DNA from: Lineus longissimus | Lineage: Eukaryota; Nemertea; Pilidiophora; Heteronemertea; Lineidae | Assembly (NCBI RefSeq): GCF_910592395.1 | Contig: NC_088322.1 | Span: 312,001-376,000 of the forward strand | Reading direction: 5' to 3' | DNA length: 64,000 nt | Notes under the pieces: generated by a model | Seen by the model: the letters and a program-made list of their open reading frames with translations, nothing else | The model's database searches: none | Told to the model about the DNA's origin: nothing | Translations under genes and position numbers: made by a program | Shown: positions 50,310 to 58,958 of the stretch, piece by piece | Layout of the letters: the number at the start of each line of letters is the position of its first letter | Numbering within the stretch: the first letter of the stretch is position 1

Positions 50310-50885
50310 TACACTAGTCTAAGGTCAGTGATATTCTCATCGGTTAATTGCGGTTTACCAATTGCCCTGTTAATAAATTCAATGGCAAGAAACCAATCAT
50401 ATTCCCCACAGTGAAATTTAAAAAGCATGGCTTCACCATGTAACCCTTGGTTACATAACTTAGAGGGGAGAGTGTTAATACCCATTTTTAGGGCTGATTG
50501 AAGAGTACTTTCATATCTCTGCTTACTAAGACATTTTCTGTGACTTGAAAAGTAGCACTGTAAATACCCTTCCACAAAGTCCTTTAAATACTTAACTGCC
50601 GATTCGGACAGCCGACTCCATCCAAGTTTCCTTAGAATACTGTCAAAGTAACGTGTCTTGTTGTCAATATTGATCTCAAGAGTTTTAAAATCATCGTCGT
50701 AAGTAGTCGAATTGCAATTGGTGCAGAATTGATACTTCACAGTTTTAGCTGCGTACCTTGCTGAATTCAAGTTTTTTTGATACTCAAAAAGGGTCCACCT
50801 TTTACAATTACGGCAGAATTGGGCATTAGTGTTGGTACTGACGTCATATTCTTTTATTCTTGGCAGGACTACTTTGCCTGTCTCA

Positions 50886-50975
50886 GTCGGACTTCGTCCT
50901 GAGAGCTCTGCTCGAGTTGAGCTTTGCTCTCTGGACTTTGTCCTAGTCGGACTTCGTCTTGAGAGCAGAGCTCGA
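50886..50975. repeat. Three double-hairpin units replacing coding sequence
   Basis: Reversed, reversed-degenerate and reversed units in a row, translated on the minus strand as RALLSRRSPTRTKSREQSST and RAELSGRSPT. Polinton-1 has unrelated sequence of similar length here. Confidence 0.9.
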
Positions 50976-51111
50976 TCCATAACCCTAGGACGAAGGAATC
51001 CAGTAAGATTCTCATTGTTCCACTCACTAGAATAATAGTCTTTTAATGAGATGTATTTATTCATATTTACATAATAATTATTTTTTAAACATTGTTTTGA
51101 TAGAAGGTCAC

Positions 51112-52575
51112 CTAAGACCTTTTACGTGATTTTACTGTTTTACGTGATTTTAAGGCTTTAACACCCCCAATTAAACCATAAATTATGGAACTAACAATAG
51201 CAATAACTGCTATGATCAGATGTTCGGCTAGAAAGCCAACAACTGCACCAATTGTTTTCAGGAGAAATGATACGATAGAACCGATGATTCCCGGTAAAGC
51301 CGCAGCTGATTTCTTGGCTAGTTCTTTTAGCCATTCAGCAAACTTCTTGGGACCTTCTTTTACTTTATCTGGTATTGATGGTTTTGGTCCTGGTTCTGGT
51401 GTAGGTCCTGGAGTTGGGTCTGGTCCTGGAGATGGTCTTGGTCCTGGAGTTGGTTTTACAGATTTAGTGGCACCACTTAAAGCACTACTGATACTGAGAC
51501 CTAGAGTTGTAAATGTCATAACAACAGCTGTTATTATGGCGCTAATAGTTACACCATACGTCTTAAAAAGTAACTTTATTCTGTCCTTCAGAGGAATAGT
51601 TGAATCTGGTTTCTTTAGAACATCAACAATTAAACGTTTAATTCTTCTAGTTTGTGACTCCCTGTCATTGTCTAACCTCCATACCTTTGACTGTTCCTCA
51701 TGCAATTTGTCATTTAGTTCATCTATTTGCTTTTTCAACTCCACTTTATCTTTAGTATCTTCTTCTACAGACTTTACATAGTCTCTTGTTAAATTATGAA
51801 GTTTATTTTCTAATTCCTCTATTTGCATGTCCTTATCCATCCTTACTGCAGCTAGATCATCACCAGCCTGTTTTAACCCTCTAAGTTCTCTCAAGGCATA
51901 TTCAGTAAAACCCAGTGATTTAAGTTCATCATCATTAGAATCTATCAGTTGATCTATTGGTTTGTTTGAACTGTTTACCTCATTAATTAATATGTCTGTT
52001 TGAGTGGATGCAGATTTAGGTTCCATTACTGGTGGGTCAGGTGCAATCCTACCTTTTAAATTATTAACAAATCTCAGACCATACTTATTCTTTAATGTGC
52101 CTTCAGAAAGGAATGTACCATCTGATTTAATTAAAGGAATAATGTGGGTATCAAGTTTATTAAAAGGATCTATGACTACTTTAACATTTTTCTTTTGTTC
52201 TTCTGTTAATACATCGTATTCTGCTTTTGTAGGCCAGAAGTAAGGTTCATTGTTGTACAAATAAATACTTGATACTAAATTACTTAGTTTGTTAGGGTCA
52301 TATTTCCATCCTGTCCCTTTCAATGCTTCTGCAAGTTTATCCTCTTTAATTAGTAGAGATGACTTCTGCTCCTCTAGTTGCTGATCAAAAACTCTTACTC
52401 TTTCTGGAGTTGTAGTGAATGAAGTTTCAGTAGTAAGATTTCCACCTCCTGTGTTGTATGTTGTGCCGTCATCTTGAAAAGTTCTATTGGTTTCACCTGT
52501 ATTAGGATCATCCACATTACGAAAGCGATAATTATCTATCTCACCCATTTGGATATCTTCACCTCCTTCAGCCAT
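51112..52575 (-). CDS. Polinton coiled-coil and membrane protein, 487 aa
   Basis: The intact counterpart of 1239-2867. It has one copy of the NTGE-NRTFQDDGTTYNTGG motif (two in Polinton-1), a variable region (about residues 60-180) only loosely similar to Polinton-1, then a nearly identical coiled coil, a membrane helix (FKTYGVTISAIITAVVMTF), a PGP repeat linker, a hydrophobic pair of helices and a basic tail. Its start is 10 bp from the end of the upstream 463-aa gene. It may be a surface fibre or membrane protein. Confidence 0.68.
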   Translation of the reverse strand: MAEGGEDIQMGEIDNYRFRNVDDPNTGETNRTFQDDGTTYNTGGGNLTTETSFTTTPERVRVFDQQLEEQKSSLLIKEDKLAEALKGTGWKYDPNKLSNLVSSIYLYNNEPYFWPTKAEYDVLTEEQKKNVKVVIDPFNKLDTHIIPLIKSDGTFLSEGTLKNKYGLRFVNNLKGRIAPDPPVMEPKSASTQTDILINEVNSSNKPIDQLIDSNDDELKSLGFTEYALRELRGLKQAGDDLAAVRMDKDMQIEELENKLHNLTRDYVKSVEEDTKDKVELKKQIDELNDKLHEEQSKVWRLDNDRESQTRRIKRLIVDVLKKPDSTIPLKDRIKLLFKTYGVTISAIITAVVMTFTTLGLSISSALSGATKSVKPTPGPRPSPGPDPTPGPTPEPGPKPSIPDKVKEGPKKFAEWLKELAKKSAAALPGIIGSIVSFLLKTIGAVVGFLAEHLIIAVIAIVSSIIYGLIGGVKALKSRKTVKSRKRS

Positions 52576-52585
52576 AATTACTTAT

Positions 52586-53977
52586 TTATCTAACCATAAA
52601 AACAATCAATGTACCAACAACTGAGTAAAGCATGAATTTAATTGTTTCACGAGTATCATCCACCTTCTCAACTTTGGTGTCAAGTTTAGTAGTAGTAGGA
52701 ATATTCTTTGAGGTTTCAGTTGTTTTTGGTGAATCAACATTACTCTTTGGTTTATGACTGGTCTCGAGCTTTGCTCTCAGGACGAAGTCCGACTTGACAG
52801 TACCAACACTACTCTTAACTCTTATTTTCTTAGAACTATTTCCTTCCATCAGTGGTGGTGGTAAGGTCTTTTTGTGGTTAATGTCATTCTTACCGGGTTT
52901 TGCATTTTTTGGTGCTATTAAAATGTTATTATTGTAGTTATCCAGCTTACCAATAACGAGTACCATATTTGATCCTATGACATACAATCCTGGTGCTATT
53001 ACATAATCTAGTCTTGTATGAGTGTCACTCACTGCTTTTTGATATCTTTGAATTGAAGTGGGAATATCAGGATGTTGATTAATCGAGTCCTTTAATAGTT
53101 TGTTAAATTCCTTCTGTGCATCCAATTCTGTACCCGGTACTCCAATCATTGGTGTTCTGGTCAACGCCTGAGCACCCAGAATACAGTAAACATATGTTCT
53201 TATTGTATCATTCAACCTCTCTATTCCAGGATTAGAGAAACCATTTGATTTAAATATCATGCATTGTTGATAGGTTTGACATTCATTTTGTGTAATTACA
53301 TCAAATACATTCTTGTGTCTCCTGACATGATCCTTGATGAAAATATCTGGATATTTGAAATTAGCCATTCCAGCATCCCAGTCTTTACTGAACATCGGTG
53401 GCATTCTATTTTCATGAACTTGCATGAGGAAGAAATTGATTTTAGAATCATTGATGTAATATCCGGGATCAGTTATGTTCGGGTTGTAATCCGGTACACT
53501 CCATGACCTCCAACCACCGTTATTTTCAAACACCGAGAAATCGTACTCGTCTTTTAAACCAAATTCACTCAATAACCCTCCTAGTTTCCTACGGTTAATG
53601 TTATTGTTTGTCTCATTAAAATCACTTTCACCTGGAATTGGTATCTCTAGATTCTTCATGATCTTCAATATTTGATAGTAAACGTGAAACCTGTAAATTG
53701 ACCTTAACAATGGGTCACTGTGATTCAAGTGATCGTCTATTGAAATACCACAACCTGTTGTAGCAAACCAAACAGCCATGTTAAATTGGTTCTGGTAAAA
53801 CGATAATGGATTCTTTTCCAGTCGCAGACAGTCTTTCTTATTTTTCAGGCTCAAAAACCCAGGTGTTATCTTAGTTTCTTGTAGTCTGAAGAAGTTATTA
53901 GTATTAACAGTTACTTCTAAATTAAAGAAGTCATAGGTGAATTTACTTTTATGTTGATTTGCTATTGGATAAAACAT
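52586..53977 (-). CDS. Conserved Polinton protein, 463 aa, C-terminal membrane anchor
   Basis: Counterpart of 2878-4263, intact, start in AAGTAAATTAAATG. Same globular body and C-terminal helix. It is the outermost gene before the right end. Confidence 0.75.
   Translation of the reverse strand: MFYPIANQHKSKFTYDFFNLEVTVNTNNFFRLQETKITPGFLSLKNKKDCLRLEKNPLSFYQNQFNMAVWFATTGCGISIDDHLNHSDPLLRSIYRFHVYYQILKIMKNLEIPIPGESDFNETNNNINRRKLGGLLSEFGLKDEYDFSVFENNGGWRSWSVPDYNPNITDPGYYINDSKINFFLMQVHENRMPPMFSKDWDAGMANFKYPDIFIKDHVRRHKNVFDVITQNECQTYQQCMIFKSNGFSNPGIERLNDTIRTYVYCILGAQALTRTPMIGVPGTELDAQKEFNKLLKDSINQHPDIPTSIQRYQKAVSDTHTRLDYVIAPGLYVIGSNMVLVIGKLDNYNNNILIAPKNAKPGKNDINHKKTLPPPLMEGNSSKKIRVKSSVGTVKSDFVLRAKLETSHKPKSNVDSPKTTETSKNIPTTTKLDTKVEKVDDTRETIKFMLYSVVGTLIVFMVR
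52763..52793. repeat. Double-hairpin unit inside the 463-aa gene
   Basis: Same unit and frame as at 3055-3084. Confidence 0.9.
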
Positions 53978-54015
53978 TTAATTTACTTGAATTTTTTCCT
54001 TGAATTTTGGTTAAT

Positions 54016-54105
54016 GAAGACAGTAAAAAGACCATTTATTTTAATGGAATAATCTCACCAGATGGAGGAAGTGTGACGTTAACATCATGTCTCCATGGAC
54101 AGAAT
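54016..54105 (-). other. 90-bp insertion with a minor-capsid-like gene tail
   Basis: The segment is absent from Polinton-1, where TTGGTTAAT joins directly to AACATTTGCC. On the minus strand it reads DVNVTLPPSGEIIPLK and a stop, resembling the PPDEIIPLKE end found at 45660-45693. It is either a relic lost from Polinton-1 by deletion between short AAT repeats, or a captured piece. Confidence 0.6.
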
Positions 54106-54265
54106 AACATTTGCCTTTAAACCATAGTGATATTCAGTTGTACAATGGCCATATCAGATGTTGCAGTAATTAATTATTTGTGCTTGCAAATTACAATGGC
54201 CATATCAGATGTTGCAGTCATTAATTATTTTTGCTTGTCAAAGACATGAAAAGGCCTATTGTATC

Positions 54266-54370
54266 TTAATGCGTTTATCCGACAGAATTTTCGAAAATAT
54301 TTTCAGCGCTGAAAATTATTTTTGCGTCGTTAAAATAATTTCTCGAAATTCTGTCGGATAAACGCATTAA
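54266..54370. repeat. Large palindrome near the Polinton-2 right end
   Basis: Counterpart of 4462-4567 with the same 25-bp arms; the stem-adjacent bases change in a way that improves pairing (TTTTCGAAAA / TTTCTCGAAA). Confidence 0.85.
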
Positions 54371-54616
54371 CGAACAATAGACCTTTGTAATACTTTGGGA
54401 CGTGAGTATTGTTTGGTAACATATGTTACCATGTACATGCAGACTCTGTCAACAATATTTTCAATAGATTCAAGCAACAATGATTAATCACTGTATCAGC
54501 TGTCGTGTAGGCCTACAGCATTTATTGGAATACGCTGGGACTGTCAAGATGTGCGAACTTCAAGGGTTCATTTCTCTGCTATTTTTTAACGGATATTTGC
54601 AATGATGTATCCTTGG

Positions 54617-54879
54617 AAAGCTATTGACGTGTACTTTCTGTTGGAATACAGTAAGTCATGATTACATTAACCCATTGAGCTCTAGTATTCCCTCACCATT
54701 TCACTGACCATTTCATTGCAACGCTTCACTGGGAATCTCATGAATGATAGAAAGTGTATATTGTGGTGGATTGGTTCTTTGGGGGTTGTAGGCTTATTTG
54801 GGGCAAAAAGCCTGTAAGGGCTTTTGATCAAAATAGCTTAGAATTACCTACATTCCTACCACCACAATATACACTTTCT
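54617..54879. repeat. Polinton-2 right TIR with a distinct terminal hairpin
   Basis: The inner part matches 33268-33400 in inverse. The outer 131 bp form a hairpin with 21-bp perfect arms at 54749-54769 and 54859-54879 starting AGAAAGTGTATATTG, versus AGAATATATGTATTG in the other two ends. Confidence 0.88.
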
Positions 54880-55611
54880 CATTTCTTCCAAGGATACTTA
54901 GAGCTACACATGTGGCGTCGTAGTGTCAAGGAAACTAACGCAGACCCATTCATGGCTTTGTTAGACGGCATTGCAGCAGTGTATGATCCTTTGGAATGGA
55001 AATTACCAAGAAAGTGAACTAAGCTCAATCGAGAAACACATTAAGGAGTGAAGCGTTCGTGGACCGATTCATTCTCGAATGACATTGTGTTTACCCATAA
55101 TAGGTATCATGTCTCATGTCTTAACAAATTCAATTTGTTTTCCTGAATGCAATTAAAATTCTATTAACTTCAATATTAATTGTCAACTTCCTCTATCACT
55201 CTGTATGTCAATGACGTAAATTACATGATTGGTCTTGTTGTGACGCTTCCCCTCCTTCTTGCGTCTTTGACGCATTTACGACCAGTGAAGCTGCATAATC
55301 TGTTGCGCATCATAAAAATGGACGTCAAGTTTCAGGATCGGTCTTGTTGGGATGCTGCGCGACGCCATTGCGTCTTTGACGCATTTTTGACCAGCAAAGC
55401 TGCATAATCTGTTGCAAAAAAAAGAACTCCAAGTTTCACGATTGCTCTTCTCCTGATGCTGAGCGACGACGTTTTTGCGTCAATGACACATTCATCCCAG
55501 AAGCTGCATCATCTGTTGCGCCTCATATAAAGAGAGGCTGCAGCATCTGAAAACTCAAATAGCACTTCAAGATCGGACCTTGTGGCTTGCATCAAGTTAA
55601 AAAAAAAGACA
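54880..55611. other. Flanking DNA, no clear gene
   Basis: A short open stretch (54904-55014, YLELHMWRRSVKETNADPFM ...) may be an exon relic. From about 55220 the sequence has loosely repeated TGCGTCTTTGACGCATTT and AGCTGCATAATCTGTTGC motifs (three degenerate units of about 110 bp) up to the start of the next gene. Confidence 0.45.
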
Positions 55612-57601
55612 ATGAATAAATCTCAGACAAGAACACTTAAAGCGGAGGACGTTGATTCAATATACAAACAGGCGGCAAACATTAAGATACCTTGGCAAGA
55701 AGTTTTACCAGAAAAAACATATGAATGGCTTAAAACGTATGAGATGGCAAAAAATTGCAGCGTAGACTTAGTCATGCCTGGACTCATTAGTCTTACATCA
55801 GCGATATGCGGACCTGGAACGAAAGTACAATCTACAACGAGCGGTATGTACAAGTCCGTCCTCAACCAATTCATCTTTTCAATTTCTGCTCCTGGATCCG
55901 GAAAATCAAACGCCTACAGCCGGGTGCTGTTGGACGTCATGAACGACTACCAAGAGAGACATGGTGGAGAGAAAACTATACATATAGAGTCGTACACCAC
56001 AGCAGGTATTCAGGCCCATCAGAAGACAAACGATGGTTACGGACTTATCACAACAGATGAGGGTCACCGCTTGATTGCATCCATACAGCAAAAGTAGGCT
56101 AAGGGAGATTCGGAACGGGCACTCTTGTGCAAATTCTGGGGAGGCGTTGGCGACAGGGTTGCTCTATCAGGCGGAGACAGATGTTTTCAGCAAACTTCCA
56201 TGAGCATGTGCTGTTATATTCAGCCATATCCTTTACTTAATGAACTATCAACGATGTGCGCGGACGATGGATTCATAGATCGTATACTGTTCTTTGCAAA
56301 CAAGCCGACACTCTACAAAACAACTGTACAGATGCAATCGAACGAAAAACTGATGCAAGAACCGTTCCAGGATTTCCGAAATATCTTTAAGAACCTGGAT
56401 ATCCTACATCGTGGTAAACAGCAAAACTACACATTGGATGAAGAGGGGGCACAACTTTTCTACGATTACGCTGATGAGTTCGTGGAATTCATGTGCCAAC
56501 GATGGACCACAAATGATGGTAAGAATTACTCCCATTTAATTTTTGGAAATTATGACTTGTTTGACATTCAAAGCAAAAATGCATGTAATTACCGCAAATT
56601 ATTATAGAACAAGGAATAATACGGCATTGACTGCGGGATTCGAAGACGATACCATCCATGTACGGCAACACGTAATGCACGACGCCTTTTTATTAATGAT
56701 ATTTATCTTCAATATTCTTTTAGATGATATACAACCGGAAACTAAGAACGCACACGGACACGGTGACGGCATACAACCGACGGCGTCAACCAGCAAAGAC
56801 TCAATTCACGTTTTGAGATTGAGCGCAATTATACATATCTTGAACACGGCCATTCAACAATCGCTGGATGGTCAGGACATCCAGATCCACACACGAGTAC
56901 CCAAGAAATGTGTCCAAGCAGCAATAACCCTGTACTCATCACTCCAACAGATGAAGGAAATGTTCGTACAGGCGGCAAAAGGTGCCGGAATAAAAGACGA
57001 GGTGTCCATCCCAAATGTAATACCACTAAAGCAAAGAATATGCGAGGCCATTGTTAGCACTGGAGGCCCCGTCACAACTCCGAAACTGATCGGAAACAAA
57101 TTAAACAAGATTGCGACAACTACCATCAAGGGTAAGCAAACAAAGCCCCCCCCCCCCCTTAACCAGATTCATTACAAATGAACAATATCTAATTGGAAAA
57201 ATATGCAAATGTCAATTAAATTCCAATAAATCTTAATCAATACGGACATACGTGTCTTATCCGAAACGAAACTCACTAGGCCCAACTCACTAGTGTGTCT
57301 ATTATGGCGGCGCACATAATAAAAAATAAAACATGTCTTTCTCATTCCAGCTGTGCTAGAAGAACTTCACAGGGATGGACATGGGTATCTACACACTCCT
57401 GCCGAGGGTCGGTACAAGGTGCTCTTTTACAAATTGTCACCCAACACGGTACATGCCGAGAAATTCATTAAAGAAGCCGGGGTTGGCATGGAAAACTACA
57501 AGATCAAATTCTGTGCCGACAGCAAACTCCCACAAGAACTGAACCATAACCATCCACAATATGAACTCATCGTTGACATGCTTGACGACATCACAGTGTA
57601 G
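55612..57601 (+). pseudogene. DUF3987-like P-loop ATPase, copy A, one in-frame stop
   Basis: Exon 1 (ATG at 55612, or 55582, to about 56518, donor GTAAGA) includes IPWQEVLPEKTYEWLKTYEM, a Walker A in FSISAPGSGKSNAYS, LITTDEGH (Walker-B-like) and IQPYPLLNELSTMCADDGFIDRILFF. A TAG at 56095-56097 interrupts it in phase. Exon 2 (56724-57131) and exon 3 (57351-57601) follow good AG acceptors (TTCTTTTAG, CATTCCAG) and encode a C-terminal helical part and a possible winged-helix end. I match it to the DUF3987 family, found mostly in prokaryotic and phage proteins, by the Walker region and overall order. About 560 aa if joined. Function unknown; DNA helicase- or primase-related roles are suspected for the family. 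Confidence 0.6.
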
Positions 57602-57917
57602 ATCTACATATACTATACGCATACGTTGAGACAACACGTTAACCAAGTCGACGCTGCAACTTCTTCCAATCACATACGCTTTCAACCAAAATAGGACCTT
57701 AGACATGTTAGACTATAGTACTACTCGTAGACAAAATCTTGCCGGTGACAATTACATAACTGGAATGTACATTATAGGCCTACTGTATTATATTGTACAT
57801 TAATATGCTTTTTCAAACAAATAAACTTTTGGTTCCTTTTTTAGCAACATGCACGTTATTCATACTAAGTATCATGATTTTTAGCCGGTAGGTCGGTGCT
57901 GCTAAGCCCGAAACATG

Positions 57918-58140
57918 ACGACGAGCCGGTGGCCGGTGAAGCCGGTGGAGCCGGTGGCCGGTGGAGCCGGTGGCCGGTGGAATACACCAAGGCTCATCAG
58001 AACCATATCGGGGCGGTGGCCGGTGGAGCCGGTGTAAGATTTACAGAGCCTCATCAGAACCATATCGGGTCGGTGGCCGGTGTAGCCGGTGTAAGATTGA
58101 CTGCCATAAAGCATAAAGCCGGCAGACGGTGAGCCGGTGG
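57918..58140. repeat. GCCGGTGG minisatellite
   Basis: Short GCCGGTGGA/GCCGGTGGCC units, plus a duplicated block of about 60 bp (CTCATCAGAACCATATCGGG at about 57993 and 58051). Confidence 0.88.
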
Positions 58141-58471
58141 TCGGTGATTCGACGTTGTCCGTGCTTGCAAAAGAAGTCCCATGTCAATCATTCACCTATT
58201 TGCATAATTAATACGCGTAGTAATCACTTCGGACAACGCTTCATGTCGTAGAATTGTGGGGGATTGTAAAGTCGCTCCCCCCTTTTTCAGTTTTCCGTGT
58301 GCAGTGTCCAAAGTTGAGTGCAAACCGTCACCCCAAAGTGGGGTGATTCTGCGAGTTCTTCTAGGCATTGAACGGAGCGATCGACCAACCAAATATCACG
58401 AGATCTCGCAGTGAGGTGCGTGGTTTACTAGGCTGGGTCCATTTAGCGCACGAAAAACAAGCTTTTTTTAG

Positions 58472-58702
58472 GGTGAGACAAATGATGAGTCTGCGTCCCA
58501 TCCGTCCCATTTCGTCCAAGGATGAGACAAATGATGAGTCTGCATCCCATCCGTCCCATTTCGTCCAAGGATGAGACAAATGATGAGTCTGCATCCCATC
58601 CGTCCCATATCGTCCAAGGATGAGACAAATGATGAGTCTACATCCCATATGTCCCATATCGTCCAAGGATGAGACAAATGATGAGTCTGCATCCCATCCT
58701 GG
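58472..58702. repeat. 49-bp minisatellite
   Basis: Five tandem units starting GATGAGACAAATGATGAGTC at 58472, 58521, 58570, 58619 and 58668, period exactly 49 bp where complete. Confidence 0.93.
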
Positions 58703-58958
58703 CTTCCCATGGTGCAAAAAAAGAGTATTGTTCACGCAAAGTATGCCTACATCAGTACCCAAAGTTCTGATATTGCCCTGGTTTGGAATGGATGAAATTG
58801 CCATTCAGATAATTTTCCATCTTGGCGTAGACTAATGGTGAAATACTACATCCTACTACTAGATAGAGGATATTTTGAGTACGCAGTGAACAGTGGATCT
58901 GGATTAAAATTCCATGCAGTCCAGAGGTGATTTCATCCATTCCTTCCCTTTTTTCAGA

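Larger units (their letters stand above)
47183..51064 (-). pseudogene. 380-aa zinc-motif gene of Polinton-2, split by a Tigger
   Basis: N-terminal part 51064-50312 and C-terminal part 47567-47183, continuous apart from the 2740-bp insertion. The N-terminus lacks the ten-residue unit present in Polinton-1 and instead has three hairpin units (50886-50975) in place of about 23 residues of the other copy (NFSEENVSKNYDSGKFDK). The cysteine pairs are unchanged. Confidence 0.88.
33138..54879. mobile_element. Polinton-2, near-complete Polinton/Maverick
   Basis: 21.7 kb bounded by TIRs of about 263 bp; without the 2.74-kb Tigger it is about 19 kb, within the normal Polinton range. It carries MCP, minor capsid proteins, FtsK/HerA-type ATPase, chromodomain integrase and protein-primed PolB, the Polinton core set. 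I could not identify the adenain-like protease that usually completes it. MCP, integrase and one minor-capsid-like gene each carry at least one nonsense codon. The two ends differ in their outermost 15 bp, and the 6 bp outside them (TGTATA left, CATTTC right) do not match, so the two ends may not come from one insertion. Confidence 0.88.
57602..58958. other. Spacer between ATPase paralogues with two minisatellites
   Basis: No gene seen beyond the two minisatellites listed separately. An acceptor-like TTTTTTCAG at 58949-58957 directly precedes the ATG of copy B. Confidence 0.5.

Noticed and set aside
56095-56097. TAG in ATPase copy A as a recoded codon
   Set aside because: There is no sign of selenocysteine or pyrrolysine machinery, and copy B has an ordinary codon region here; a plain nonsense mutation is simpler.
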